Shown here: piece by piece, positions 51,486 through 62,300 of the stretch
How positions within the stretch are numbered: position 1 is the stretch's first letter
Layout of the letters: each line of letters opens with the position of its first letter
Assembly (NCBI RefSeq): GCF_047302405.1
Contig: NZ_CP154853.1
Span: 1,054,001 to 1,118,000, forward strand
DNA length: 64,000 bases
Reading direction: 5' to 3'
Origin: Alkalihalobacillus sp047302405
GTDB taxonomy: Bacteria > Bacillota > Bacilli > Bacillales > Bacillaceae_D
Notes under the pieces: generated by a model
Databases searched by the model: none
What the model was told of the DNA's origin: nothing
What the model saw: only the letters and a program-made list of their open reading frames with translations
Made by a program: the position numbers and the translations under genes

Positions 51486-52145
51486 TTGAATTCAAATTTT
51501 AAACAGTTGCATCAACAATTACTCCAACAAAAAGAGGAATTTGAGCAACAGTTAAAGTATTTTAAGGAAAGTGAATTGCATAACAGTGAGTCTGCATCAA
51601 CGGGTGAGCTTTCACAATATGATAATCACCCCGCGGATACAGCGACTGAATTATATGAGCGTGAGAAAGATTTTGCACTCGAGGAGCACGCAGCCGAGCG
51701 ATATCATCAAGTTCTCGATGCACTGGAACGAATAAAAAATGGTACGTATGGGATTTGTGAAAAAACCGGTCAGGAAATACCATTTGAACGATTGCAAGCA
51801 AACCCGACCGCCAAAACGGTCGTATCAGCAACCGAATCGCATGTGAAAAATTATCGACCGATTGAAGAAGAAGCACAAGGAGCTTTTGGACGTTACAATT
51901 ATGATGGAAGTGAGAAAGAAACAGAATTTGATGCAGAAGATGCTTATCAAGCGGTCGCAAGATTTAATGAGAATTCAATGACTTATGAAGATGCTTCTTT
52001 AGATGATGACGATGAATCAGTCGGATATGTGGAGGAAATTGAAGGCTTTTTATCAACGGGCATCGATGGTTATCGCGGGGCAGAAAATGTGCAATTTCAG
52101 CGAAACGTCCATATGGACCATTATTTTGATGAATATGAGAATTAG
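51486..52145 (+). CDS. ylyA: YlyA, DksA/TraR-like sporulation regulator
   Basis: About 219 residues. Coiled-coil N-terminus, then a TraR/DksA-type region (YGICEKTGQEIPFERLQANPTA) in which only one Cys of the zinc finger remains, typical of the YteA/YlyA group. B. subtilis YlyA modulates sigma-G RNA polymerase in the forespore. GGGGAGGTG sets TTG 51486. Acidic C-terminal part. Stands between array 2 and lspA. Confidence 0.85.
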   Translation: MNSNFKQLHQQLLQQKEEFEQQLKYFKESELHNSESASTGELSQYDNHPADTATELYEREKDFALEEHAAERYHQVLDALERIKNGTYGICEKTGQEIPFERLQANPTAKTVVSATESHVKNYRPIEEEAQGAFGRYNYDGSEKETEFDAEDAYQAVARFNENSMTYEDASLDDDDESVGYVEEIEGFLSTGIDGYRGAENVQFQRNVHMDHYFDEYEN

Positions 52146-52219
52146 TTTAGAGGGGTCTTCCCCCTCTTTTTATGCTATAATGCTAAAGAATGGCATGAAG
52201 AAGAGAACGGAGGATATAT

Positions 52220-52687
52220 GTGATTTATTATATTATTGCTGCCCTCATTATTATATTGGATCAAATAACAAAATGGATTGTAGCAACCCAAATGGAAATT
52301 AGTCAAAGGATTCCGCTTATCGATGGATTTCTTTATTTTACTTCACATCGGAATACTGGTGCCGCCTTTGGGATATTAGAAGGACAAATGTGGTTCTTTT
52401 ATATCGTGACAATTGGTGTTGTCATTGCGATTGTTTATTTCATGCAAAAAGAAGGAAAATATAGCATTCTTTATGGTACTTCATTAGCTTTAATTTTAGG
52501 GGGAGCGATTGGGAATTTTATTGATCGTCTTTTCCGTGGAGAAGTTGTCGATTTTATTGATACATACCCATTTGGATATAATTTTGCGATTTTTAATGTC
52601 GCTGATTCAGCCCTTTGTATTGGGGTAGCCCTTTTATTTATAAAAATGTTTCAAGACGAACGTAAGGCAAAGAAGGAGATAAAGTAA
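52220..52687 (+). CDS. lspA: Prolipoprotein signal peptidase LspA
   Basis: 155 residues, four membrane segments. Catalytic Asp pair in GNFIDRLFRGEVVDFID and NVADSALCIGV; also SHRNTGAAFGIL. Cleaves lipoprotein signal peptides before the lipid-modified Cys. Starts GTG 52220 behind ACGGAGGAT; the adjacent ATG 52218 stops at once. Overlaps rluD by 1 base. Confidence 0.95.
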   Translation: MIYYIIAALIIILDQITKWIVATQMEISQRIPLIDGFLYFTSHRNTGAAFGILEGQMWFFYIVTIGVVIAIVYFMQKEGKYSILYGTSLALILGGAIGNFIDRLFRGEVVDFIDTYPFGYNFAIFNVADSALCIGVALLFIKMFQDERKAKKEIK

Positions 52688-53601
52688 TGGAAGTATTTAA
52701 ATTTGAAGTAACAAGTGAACTTGCGGGAGAGCGAATTGATAAGTTTATTACGACTCAACATGAAGAATGGTCACGGACACAGGTTCAACAATGGATTAAA
52801 GAAAAAAGAGTCGAAGTGAACGGGAATGTTGTCAAAAGCAATTATAAGGTTTCTGATCTTGATCAAGTGGAAGTATCTGTTCCTGAGCCAGAAGTATTAG
52901 AGGTAGTGGCAGAGAACATCCCTTTAGATATCGTATTTGAAGATGAAGATGTGATCGTTGTTAATAAACCGAGTGGCATGGTCGTACATCCAGCACCAGG
53001 GCATTATTCAGGCACGCTTGTAAATGCTTTAATGTATCACTGTAAGGATTTATCAGGGATTAATGGTGTCATTCGACCGGGTATTGTCCATCGGATTGAT
53101 AAGGATACATCTGGACTATTGATGGTCGCTAAAAATGATCAAGCTCATGAATCACTTGTTAATCAATTAAAGGCGAAAACAACTAAAAGAGTGTATCAAG
53201 CGATCGTGCATGGTGTCATTTCACATCAAACAGGAACGATTGATGCTCCGATTGGCCGTGACAAAAAGGATCGTCAAAGCATGACGGTAACTAATGAGAA
53301 TTCTCGAGATGCTGTAACTCATTTTACAGTGTTAGATCGTTTTACGAATTATACGTATGTTCAATGTGAGCTTGAAACGGGTCGTACTCATCAAATTCGT
53401 GTTCATATGAAATATATCGGTTATCCGTTAGCCGGTGATCCGAAATATGGTCCGAAGAAGACACTTGACATTGATGGTCAAGCGTTACATGCAGCTGTTT
53501 TAGGTTTTGAACATCCAAAAACGAAAGAGTGGATTGAGTTTGAAGCTCCTCTCCCAACGGAGATGGAGAAATTACTCGAACATTTACGAATAATCGGTTG
53601 A
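52687..53601 (+). CDS. rluD: RluD-family 23S rRNA pseudouridine synthase (YlyB)
   Basis: 304 residues: N-terminal S4 domain (about 13-75) and RluA-type catalytic domain with HRIDKDTSGLL (catalytic Asp) and ETGRTHQIRVHM. Pseudouridylates helix 69-type rRNA positions in the RluD group. Start ATG overlaps the lspA stop (TAATG). The pyr promoter begins inside its stop codon. Confidence 0.93.
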   Translation: MEVFKFEVTSELAGERIDKFITTQHEEWSRTQVQQWIKEKRVEVNGNVVKSNYKVSDLDQVEVSVPEPEVLEVVAENIPLDIVFEDEDVIVVNKPSGMVVHPAPGHYSGTLVNALMYHCKDLSGINGVIRPGIVHRIDKDTSGLLMVAKNDQAHESLVNQLKAKTTKRVYQAIVHGVISHQTGTIDAPIGRDKKDRQSMTVTNENSRDAVTHFTVLDRFTNYTYVQCELETGRTHQIRVHMKYIGYPLAGDPKYGPKKTLDIDGQALHAAVLGFEHPKTKEWIEFEAPLPTEMEKLLEHLRIIG

Positions 53602-53626
53602 CACTTGAATGTTTTTGTGCGATAGT
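53598..53626 (+). promoter_or_regulatory. Promoter of the pyr operon
   Basis: TTGACA (53598-53603), 17 bases, GATAGT (53621-53626). The -35 is perfect and overlaps the rluD stop codon. Leads into the PyrR-controlled leader. Confidence 0.7.
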
Positions 53627-53656
53627 TATTAAGAACTGAATAAGCCCTTTAACTAT

Positions 53657-53768
53657 AGTCCAGTGAGGCTAAGAAGGACAGCGGAAATCGTCATCGGATC
53701 TTTGGAACGATCCGTATGTGTACAGACTTATTCTGCCCTCTTGTCTCTTTATGACAAGAGGGTTTTTT
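53657..53768 (+). promoter_or_regulatory. PyrR attenuator 1, before pyrR
   Basis: PyrR-binding loop AGTCCAGTGAGGCTAAGAAG begins at 53657; terminator CCCTCTTGTC (53736-53745) with GACAAGAGGG (53753-53762) and six T residues. PyrR with UMP stabilises the anti-antiterminator and so stops transcription. Confidence 0.9.
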
Positions 53769-53806
53769 GCATGTTTTAGGGGATTACTAATGAGGAGGTG
53801 GCAAAA

Positions 53807-54343
53807 ATGTCTCAAGTTATTTTAGATGAACAAGCCATTACACGAGCGACCACTCGAATTGCTCATGAAATTATTGAACGGAATAAAGGAATCGAAAATT
53901 GTGTATTAGTAGGCATTAAAACAAGAGGCATTTATTTGGCTCAAAGATTGGCGGAGAAAATTGAACAGATTGAAGGGCTACCACTTCCCGTCGGAGAGAT
54001 TGACATTACATTATATCGTGATGACTTAACAGTTAAGACGGATACAGAAGAGCCGGTCATTCAAGGAACGAATATTCCGATTGAAATTGAAAACCGTAAA
54101 GTGATTCTTGTTGATGATGTTCTTTACACAGGAAGAACGGTTCGAGCAGCACTTGATGCTTTAATTGATTTAGGAAGACCAGAACAAATTCAACTTGCGG
54201 TTTTAGTCGACAGAGGTCATCGAGAACTTCCGATTCGACCAGATTATGTGGGGAAAAATGTTCCAACTTCTAAAAGCGAAATTATTGTAGCGGAATTAAA
54301 AGAAGTCGACGCAATCGACCAAGTGAAAATTGATAAAAAATAA
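53807..54343 (+). CDS. pyrR: PyrR, pyr operon attenuation regulator and uracil PRTase
   Basis: 178 residues. PRPP loop VILVDDVLYTGRTVRAALDA is the phosphoribosyltransferase signature. Binds pyr leader RNA in response to UMP and has weak uracil phosphoribosyltransferase activity. AGGAGGTGGC precedes ATG 53807; a GTG at 53798 is part of the SD. Confidence 0.96.
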   Translation: MSQVILDEQAITRATTRIAHEIIERNKGIENCVLVGIKTRGIYLAQRLAEKIEQIEGLPLPVGEIDITLYRDDLTVKTDTEEPVIQGTNIPIEIENRKVILVDDVLYTGRTVRAALDALIDLGRPEQIQLAVLVDRGHRELPIRPDYVGKNVPTSKSEIIVAELKEVDAIDQVKIDKK

Positions 54344-54363
54344 ATAGATAAACTCTTTAAAAC

Positions 54364-54470
54364 AGTCCAGAGAGGCTGGCAAGAGCAAAGTAGATAACCG
54401 GCATGCCTATCTGTGCACCGGGTTTATCTCCTGAACCCTCTTAGCCAACTGGTTAAGAGGGTTTTGCGTA
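54364..54470 (+). promoter_or_regulatory. PyrR attenuator 2, between pyrR and pyrP
   Basis: AGTCCAGAGAGGCTGGCAAG from 54364 is the consensus PyrR loop; terminator AACCCTCTTA (54434-54443) with TAAGAGGGTT (54454-54463) and a T run. Confidence 0.92.
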
Positions 54471-54494
54471 AGAGTGATTAGGAGGAAGAACAGG

Positions 54495-55820
54495 ATGAGT
54501 CAGCAAAAAGAAGTTTTAGGGGTACGCGATGTCCCGCGTTTAGATAAATGGGTGATTTTAAGCTTACAGCACTTATTTGCCATGTTTGGCGCAACGATTT
54601 TAGTACCGGCGATTGTCGGATTAAGCCCATCTGTCGCTTTATTATCAAGTGGTTTAGGAACGCTTGCTTACTTAGTTATTACGAGAGGACAAATTCCAGC
54701 CTACCTCGGTTCATCGTTTGCTTTTATCAGTCCAATCATTACCGCCACGGCATTAGGTGGACCTGAAGGGGTGATGGTCGGAACCTTTTTTGCTGGTATT
54801 GTTTACGGGCTTGTTGCTTTAGCCGTTAAAAAAAGCGGTGTTAAATGGTTAATGAATATTTTACCTCCAGCCGTTGTTGGACCTGTTATTATGGTTATCG
54901 GTTTAGGGTTATCTGGAACGGCTGTAGATATGGCAATGAATATTCCAGGACCAGATGGCACCTCAGTTTATAGCTTACAGCATTTTACTGTCGCATTATT
55001 TACATTAGCGGCAACGATAATCGCAAATATGTTTTTCAAAGGGTTTTTCGCACTGATTCCGATTTTATTTGGAGTAGTGAGTGGATACATTTTCGCAGCT
55101 GTACAAGGGTTGGTCGATTTTACAGAAATAAAGGAAACGGCTTGGCTTCAAGCACCTGATACGATGATTCCATTTATCACGTACACACCAAACTTTTCTT
55201 GGGCGATTATCATAGTGATGGTCCCAGTTGCAGCTGTAACCTTAGCTGAACATATAGGACAACAGATGGTATTGAGTAAAGTAACAGGACGGAATTTTAT
55301 TGAAAAACCGGGCTTACATCGTTCGATTTTTGGTGATGGGATTGCCTCAATTGTTGCTTCACTAGTCGGTGGACCACCTAATACAACATACGGTGAAAAC
55401 ATTGGGGTTTTGGCAATGACGCGAGTATTTAGTGTATACGTTATCGGAGGAACAGCCGTCATTGCGATTATGTTCTCCTTTATCGGAAAAGTTTCGGCTG
55501 TCATTTCTTCGATTCCGTCAGCGGTAATGGGGGGGATCTCGATTCTCTTATTCGGTATCATTGCTTCGTCTGGTTTAAGAATGTTAATTGATAATAAAGT
55601 AGACTTTGGTGTGAAACGTAACTTAGTTATCGCCTCAACGATTTTAGTCATCGGTATTGGTGGAGCGTTTCTAAAAATCAGTGATGAATTCCAAATCGCT
55701 GGAATGGCGCTTGCAACATTTGTTGGGGTTATCCTACACCTTGTGTTACCAGATAAACAAGCCGCCTTCGGAGAAAACAGTCAGTTGTTTTCAAATGAAG
55801 AGTTAAAAGAAGAAAAATAA
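54495..55820 (+). CDS. pyrP: Uracil permease PyrP
   Basis: 441 residues, 12-14 membrane segments, NCS2/NAT family: QHLFAMFGATILVPAIVGLSPS near the N-terminus, AEHIGQQ in the substrate site and GGPPNTTYGENIGVLAMTR. Proton-coupled uracil uptake. AGGAGGA at 54480-54486 sets ATG 54495. Confidence 0.95.
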   Translation: MSQQKEVLGVRDVPRLDKWVILSLQHLFAMFGATILVPAIVGLSPSVALLSSGLGTLAYLVITRGQIPAYLGSSFAFISPIITATALGGPEGVMVGTFFAGIVYGLVALAVKKSGVKWLMNILPPAVVGPVIMVIGLGLSGTAVDMAMNIPGPDGTSVYSLQHFTVALFTLAATIIANMFFKGFFALIPILFGVVSGYIFAAVQGLVDFTEIKETAWLQAPDTMIPFITYTPNFSWAIIIVMVPVAAVTLAEHIGQQMVLSKVTGRNFIEKPGLHRSIFGDGIASIVASLVGGPPNTTYGENIGVLAMTRVFSVYVIGGTAVIAIMFSFIGKVSAVISSIPSAVMGGISILLFGIIASSGLRMLIDNKVDFGVKRNLVIASTILVIGIGGAFLKISDEFQIAGMALATFVGVILHLVLPDKQAAFGENSQLFSNEELKEEK

Positions 55821-55842
55821 ACAAGCAAGCATCCTTTAAACG

Positions 55843-55952
55843 AGTACAGAGAGACTTAAAAGGGGCTTTAAGGAAATGGAGCAGGCGTAACGATTGATAA
55901 CCGTGCCTCCTTTCCTCATGCCCTAAATGTGACATTTAGGGCATTTTTCTTT
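55843..55952 (+). promoter_or_regulatory. PyrR attenuator 3, between pyrP and pyrB (variant loop)
   Basis: AGTACAGAGAGACTTAAAAG from 55843 corresponds to the PyrR loop with two changes (C to A, G to A) from AGTCCAGAGAGGCT. Terminator GCCCTAAATG (55920-55929), TGA, CATTTAGGGC (55933-55942), then a T-rich run. Confidence 0.85.
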
Positions 55953-56013
55953 GCAAAAAATCGGATATTAAGAAAAGAAGAGTCGACAAAATCAAATGGA
56001 CGGAGGGATACAC

Positions 56014-56916
56014 ATGATCAATCTTCTATCGAACCAAAACAAAGGATTGCATATGTTATCGAACCTATCACTTACGGAGGTCTTTCAATTATTAGAGGAG
56101 GCTCAAAACTTTGCCGATGGAGCAATGTGGAGTCCGAAACGCCAAATGTTTGTGGCGAACCTTTTTTATGAAGCAAGTACAAGAACAAAATTTAGCTTTG
56201 AAGTAGCGGAAAAGAAATTAGGTCTTGAAGTTCTGAATTTCTCAGCTGAAACCTCTAGTGTGCAAAAAGGTGAAACCCTCTATGATACAGCCAAAACATT
56301 AGAAGCGATTGGGGCCGATGCACTCGTCATTCGTCATCCAGAAGATGCCTTTTACGAGCAATTAAAAACATTAAACATTCCCATTATTAATGCGGGGGAT
56401 GGTTGTGGCCATCATCCGACCCAATCACTTTTAGATTTATTAACAATAAGACAAGAATTCAAAAGTTTTCAAAATGTCGAAATCGTCATATGCGGCGATT
56501 TAAGACATAGTCGTGTCGCTCGGTCCAATGCAGAGATATTAACAAAACTGGGGGCAAATGTTTCGGTAAGTGGGCCAAAAGAGTGGATGAATGGTTTTGC
56601 TAAAACGTATCCTTACGTAACGATGGATGAAGCGGTAAAACAAGCAGATGTGATGATGATGCTACGTATTCAGCATGAGCGTCACGATGATGGAATGGTG
56701 CTAACAAAAGAACAGTATCACCAACAGTACGGCTTAACGATTGAGCGAGAAAGAAAAATGAAGGATAGAAGCATTATTCTTCATCCTGCACCGGTCAATC
56801 GCGACGTTGAAATTGCCAGTGAGTTAGTTGAATGTGAACGCTCAAGGATTTTTAAACAAATGCAAAACGGAGTCGCCGCAAGAATGGCCGTTTTAAAAAA
56901 GGTCTTAGAAGGCTAA
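56014..56916 (+). CDS. pyrB: Aspartate carbamoyltransferase catalytic subunit
   Basis: 300 residues. EASTRTKFSFEVAEKKLG is the carbamoyl phosphate site; HPTQSLLDLLTI and HPAPVNRDVEI follow. Condenses carbamoyl phosphate with aspartate. CGGAGGG sets ATG 56014. No pyrI partner, as in other Bacillus. Confidence 0.96.
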   Translation: MINLLSNQNKGLHMLSNLSLTEVFQLLEEAQNFADGAMWSPKRQMFVANLFYEASTRTKFSFEVAEKKLGLEVLNFSAETSSVQKGETLYDTAKTLEAIGADALVIRHPEDAFYEQLKTLNIPIINAGDGCGHHPTQSLLDLLTIRQEFKSFQNVEIVICGDLRHSRVARSNAEILTKLGANVSVSGPKEWMNGFAKTYPYVTMDEAVKQADVMMMLRIQHERHDDGMVLTKEQYHQQYGLTIERERKMKDRSIILHPAPVNRDVEIASELVECERSRIFKQMQNGVAARMAVLKKVLEG

Positions 56917-56984
56917 GGTATTCAGCAAGTAAAACTGTAAGGAGCAGCCCTTACAGATTACATAAAACGAGGGAGGATTTTATC

Positions 56985-58268
56985 ATGAAAATTCAATTAA
57001 CGGGTGGAATCGTATTAACGAAGGATGGTCAGGAAAAACAAATCGACGTTTCAATCATCGATGGAAAAATTAGTTTTGAAACGCTGGATGTTTACGATGA
57101 AAAAATCGATGTAACGGGAAAATTAATTACGCCTGGACTTGTTGATGTCCATGTTCATTTACGTGAGCCTGGTGGCGAGCAAAAAGAAACGATTGAAACA
57201 GGAACACTTGCAGCAGCAAAAGGTGGTTTTACAACGATTTGTGCGATGCCAAATACACGACCAGTACCAGACACAAAAGAACAAATGGAATGGTTAACAG
57301 GAAGAATTGAAGAAACCGGTCATGTTAATGTTCTCCCATATGCGGCGATTACGACGAGACAGCTCGGAAAAGAATTAACTGATTTTGGCGCCTTAAAAGA
57401 AGCCGGAGCGTTTGCTTTTACCGACGATGGAGTCGGCGTGCAATCGGCCGATATGATGCTTCAAGCAATGACAAAGGCTGCCGAGCTAGATATGGCAGTG
57501 GTCGCTCACTGTGAAGAAAATACGCTTATCCATGCCGGAGCCGTGCATGAAGGGAAATTTTCAAAAGAGCATGGCCTTAATGGAATTCCATCTGTTTGTG
57601 AATCGGTTCATATTGCTAGAGATGTCCTCCTAGCTGAAGCGGCAGGTGCTCATTATCATGTTTGCCATATTAGTACAAAGGAATCGGTTCGAGTCGTCCG
57701 TGATGCAAAACGAGCCGGAATTAACGTAACGGCGGAAGTAACGCCGCACCACCTTTTATTAAATGAAGAAGATATTCCAGGGTTAGATACAAACTACAAA
57801 ATGAATCCTCCATTAAGAGGAAAAGCGGATCAAGAAGCGTTAATCGAAGGGTTGATGGATGGAACGATTGATTTTATTGCAACCGACCATGCCCCACATA
57901 CAGAAGAAGAAAAAGCACAATCAATGGAACGTGCCCCATTTGGTATCGTTGGTTTAGAAACCGCGTTTCCATTAATGTATACAAATTTTGTTCAAACAGG
58001 AAAAATGAGCTTAAAACAATTGGTCGACTGGTTAACTGTCCTACCTGCAAGTACCTTTAAATTAGAAAGAGGGACACTAGAAGAGGGGGCGGTCGCTGAT
58101 ATTGCGGTCATTGACCTTGAACTTGAAGAGAAAATCGATAAAGAGACATTTGTTTCAAAGGGAAAAAATACACCGTTCCAAGGTTGGTCTTGCCAAGGGT
58201 GGCCGGTGATGACGTTTGTTAGTGGTAAGAAAGTTTGGGAGAAACAACAAGGGAGTGTCGTGCGATGA
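56985..58268 (+). CDS. pyrC: Dihydroorotase
   Basis: 427 residues, class I. Metal-binding DVHVHLREPGGEQKE, then CAMPNTRP, HCEENTL, HISTKES and ATDHAPHTEEEK with the catalytic Asp. Cyclises carbamoyl aspartate to dihydroorotate. GAGGGAGG SD. Overlaps pyrAA by 4 bases. Confidence 0.96.
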   Translation: MKIQLTGGIVLTKDGQEKQIDVSIIDGKISFETLDVYDEKIDVTGKLITPGLVDVHVHLREPGGEQKETIETGTLAAAKGGFTTICAMPNTRPVPDTKEQMEWLTGRIEETGHVNVLPYAAITTRQLGKELTDFGALKEAGAFAFTDDGVGVQSADMMLQAMTKAAELDMAVVAHCEENTLIHAGAVHEGKFSKEHGLNGIPSVCESVHIARDVLLAEAAGAHYHVCHISTKESVRVVRDAKRAGINVTAEVTPHHLLLNEEDIPGLDTNYKMNPPLRGKADQEALIEGLMDGTIDFIATDHAPHTEEEKAQSMERAPFGIVGLETAFPLMYTNFVQTGKMSLKQLVDWLTVLPASTFKLERGTLEEGAVADIAVIDLELEEKIDKETFVSKGKNTPFQGWSCQGWPVMTFVSGKKVWEKQQGSVVR

Positions 58269-59356
58269 GTGAAAAAATATTAGTGTTAGAAAACGGAGAA
58301 GTTTTTAAAGGTTATGGATTCGGGGCAGATGTGCAAATGAGTGGCGAGGTTGTTTTTAATACGGGAATGACGGGTTACCAAGAAATTTTATCGGATCCTT
58401 CTTATTGTGGACAAATTGTGACGTTAACTTACCCGCTAATTGGAAACTATGGCATTAATCGTGATGATTTTGAATCGATTACCCCGGCAATTCACGGTTT
58501 GATTGTAAAAGAAATTGAGCTTGAACCGAGCCATTGGCGTAGTGAAGAATCTTTACACACTCTTTTAGAGGCAAAAGAAATTCCAGGACTTGCTGGAATT
58601 GATACGAGAAAATTAACACGTCTAATTCGCGAGCATGGGACTTTAAAGGGGCGAATTTGTGCGAGTGATGTTGATGTTACAGCCGTGGTTGAGATGTTAA
58701 AGGCAAGTGAATGGATGAAAAATCAAGTGGAGCTCGTTTCAACTAAAGACCCTTATCATGTACCAGGAAAAGGAAAACGAGTAGTGCTCGTCGATTTTGG
58801 TATGAAGCATGGTATTTTACACGGGTTAATTGAACGTCAATGTGATGTTATTGTCGTTCCTTATAAAACAACGGCAGATGAAATCATGCGCCTTGGTGCG
58901 GACGGTGTGCTCTTAAGTAACGGACCAGGAAATCCAGAGGACGTACCAGAAGCGATTGAAATGGTTAAAGGAATCCTTGGAAAAGTACCTATCTTCGGAA
59001 TTTGTTTAGGCCATCAGCTTTTAGCATTAGCATGCGGGGCTACGACGAGTCGCTTACGTTTCGGCCACCGTGGGTCCAATCATCCGGTACGAGAATTAGC
59101 GACAGGAAAAATTGATATTACGGCTCAAAATCATGGGTATACGGTAGACGCGGAATCTTTAGAGGCAACAGAGCTTGAATTAACACATGTTGCGGTGAAT
59201 GATGGAACGGTAGAAGGTGTGCAACATAAAGTGTATCCAGCGTTCAGTGTCCAATACCATCCAGAAGCATCACCAGGTCCACATGATGCCAATCATTTAT
59301 TTGATTCTTTTATGAAGCTTATCAACGAAAATAAAAAACAACCACAACATGTATAA
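58265..59356 (+). CDS. pyrAA: Carbamoyl-phosphate synthase small (glutaminase) subunit, pyrimidine-specific
   Basis: 363 residues. N-terminal CPSase domain (TGMTGYQEILSDPSY) and class I glutamine amidotransferase with the nucleophile Cys in FGICLGHQLLALA and the His-Glu of YHPEASPGP. Supplies ammonia from glutamine to PyrAB. The frame opens at 58235, but ATG 58265 overlapping the pyrC stop is the coupled start. Confidence 0.95.
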   Translation: MSEKILVLENGEVFKGYGFGADVQMSGEVVFNTGMTGYQEILSDPSYCGQIVTLTYPLIGNYGINRDDFESITPAIHGLIVKEIELEPSHWRSEESLHTLLEAKEIPGLAGIDTRKLTRLIREHGTLKGRICASDVDVTAVVEMLKASEWMKNQVELVSTKDPYHVPGKGKRVVLVDFGMKHGILHGLIERQCDVIVVPYKTTADEIMRLGADGVLLSNGPGNPEDVPEAIEMVKGILGKVPIFGICLGHQLLALACGATTSRLRFGHRGSNHPVRELATGKIDITAQNHGYTVDAESLEATELELTHVAVNDGTVEGVQHKVYPAFSVQYHPEASPGPHDANHLFDSFMKLINENKKQPQHV

Positions 59357-59376
59357 AGAAGGGGAGTAGGAGAATT

Positions 59377-62300
59377 ATGGCGAAGCGAACAGATATTAAT
59401 AAAATTTTAGTGATTGGTTCAGGACCAATTGTGATTGGGCAAGCAGCAGAATTTGATTATGCCGGAACTCAAGCATGCCAAGCGTTAAAAGAAGAAGGGT
59501 ATGAAGTTATTTTAATTAACTCAAATCCAGCGACGATTATGACCGATACAACGATGGCCGACCGTGTGTATATTGAGCCAATTACACTAGAGTTTGTCAG
59601 CCGTATTATTCGGAAAGAACGTCCAGATGGAATTGTCGCAACACTTGGTGGACAAACAGGTTTAAATATGGCCATGGAGCTCGATGAGTCAGGCATTTTA
59701 AACACATATAACATCGAATTGCTTGGAACCGATTTGGATGCGATAAAGCAAGCGGAAGACCGTGAAAAATTTAGAGCTTTAATGCAAGAGTTACAAGAGC
59801 CAGTTCCAGAAAGTGAGATTGTTCATACACTTGAAGAAGCGAAAGTTTTTGTTGCTGAAATTGGTTATCCTGTCATCGTTCGCCCAGCCTATACACTTGG
59901 AGGAACAGGTGGAGGTATTTGTCATAATGAAGAAGAGCTAAACGAAATTGTGACGAGTGGTTTAAAATACAGCCCTGTGACTCAATGTTTAATTGAAAAA
60001 AGCATCGCCGGATTTAAAGAAGTGGAATATGAAGTGATGCGTGATGGAAAAGACCAAGCGATTGTCGTTTGTAATATGGAAAACTTCGACCCAGTGGGCG
60101 TACATACTGGTGACTCGATTGTCTTTGCGCCAAGTCAAACATTAACAGACCGTGACTACCAAATGTTAAGAAATTCGAGTTTACGAATCATTCGAGCGTT
60201 AGGAATTGAAGGTGGTTGTAACGTACAATTTGCCTTAGACCCACATAGTAATCAATATTATATTATCGAAGTAAATCCACGTGTCAGTCGCTCATCTGCC
60301 CTTGCTTCGAAAGCAACAGGTTATCCGATAGCAAAAATGGCTGCGAAAATCGCATGTGGTTATAGTATAGATGAAATTAAAAACCCAGTGACGGGTACAA
60401 CTTATGCAAGTTTTGAACCAGCTCTTGATTATGTCGTGGCAAAAATCCCACGCTGGCCATTTGATAAATTTAACGCGGCCAACCGTAAATTGGGCACTCA
60501 AATGAAAGCAACAGGAGAGGTTATGGCAATTGGTCGTAACATTGAAGAATCGCTTCTAAAAGCTGTTCGTTCTTTAGAAGCTGGCTATCATCATGTTCAT
60601 GATGTCGAGCTTGATGAATTGTCGACAGAAGAATTATTAAAACGAATTGCATCACCAGATGACCAGCGTTTATTCGCTCTAGCGGAGCTGTATAGAAGAG
60701 GTTCATCATTAGAAGAGTTACATGAGCAAACGAAAATTGACCGTTATTTCTTACGCAAAATCGAGAAGATTGTTGGCTATGAAACGCAATTAAAAGAAGA
60801 AGTTCAAAATATTGAGCTTTTAAAAGAAGTAAAAGAACGTGGACTTTCAGATGAGACAATTGCTGGATTATGGCAAACGACTGAACGTGAAGTTTACGAG
60901 TTAAGAAAAGCAAATGGCCTCATTCCAGTTTATAAAATGGTTGATACATGTGCCGCTGAATTTGAATCAGCCACACCTTATTTTTACGGGACTTATGAAG
61001 AAGAAATGGAGTCGGTTCGTACCGATAAAAAGAGTATTCTCGTGTTAGGTTCAGGTCCGATTCGGATCGGTCAAGGGATTGAATTTGATTATGCAACAGT
61101 CCATTCGGTTTGGGCGATTAAAGAAGCCGGTTATGAAGCCATTATTATGAACAATAACCCAGAGACGGTATCTACAGACTTTAGTACGTCTGATAAGTTA
61201 TATTTTGAACCGTTAACGATTGAAGATGTCATGCATGTCATTGAACATGAGCAACCAGAAGGCGTCATCGTTCAATTTGGTGGACAAACGGCGATTAACT
61301 TAGCCGACGGTTTAGAAGAACGCGGGGTTAAAATTATCGGGACAAAATTAGCGGATATGGACCGTGCCGAGGATCGTGACAAGTTTGAACAAAGCTTAAT
61401 GGAATTAGAGATTCCACAACCTTTAGGAAAAACAGCAACATCGGTGGAACAGGCTGTTAAAATTGCGACAGACATTGGTTACCCGGTTCTTGTCCGGCCA
61501 TCCTATGTACTAGGTGGTCGTGCGATGGAAATCGTTTATAAAGAAGAAGAGCTTTTAAACTATATGGCTCGCGCGGTAAAAGTGAATCCTAAGCATCCAG
61601 TATTAGTCGACCGTTATTTAACCGGTAAAGAGCTAGAAGTTGATGCGATTTCTGATGGAGAGAATGTTTATATTCCAGGGATTATGGAACATATCGAGCG
61701 TGCAGGCGTTCACTCTGGTGATTCGATTGCTGTCTATCCTCCACAAACAGTACCAGAAGAACTGAAGCAGCGTTTAATTGAACGTACGATTAAAATTGCA
61801 AGAGGTTTAAATATTGTCGGTTTACTAAACATTCAATTTGTCTGGCATAAGGATGAGGTTTATGTGTTAGAAGTGAACCCTCGTTCAAGTCGGACGGTGC
61901 CTTTCTTAAGCAAGATTACTGGTGTACCGATGGCGAATTTAGCGACAAAAGTCATGCTCGGAAAAACATTACCGGAGCTTGGCTATGAGACAGGCTATCA
62001 CCCAGAAGCAAAAGAAGTATCTGTTAAAGTCCCAGTCTTCTCTTTTGCCAAATTAAGAAGAGTTGATATTACGCTCGGACCAGAAATGAAATCAACTGGA
62101 GAAGTAATGGGACGTGACCGTACGCTTGAAAAGGCTTTGTATAAAGGGTTAATTGCTTCAGGAATGAAGATTCCAAAACATGGAGCTGTTCTGTTTACAG
62201 TCGCAGATAAAGACAAAGAAGAAGCGATGAGTTTAGTGGAACGCTTCCATCGAATTGGTTATGACATTTTAGCGACAGAAGGAACGGCGAAAGAAATTAG

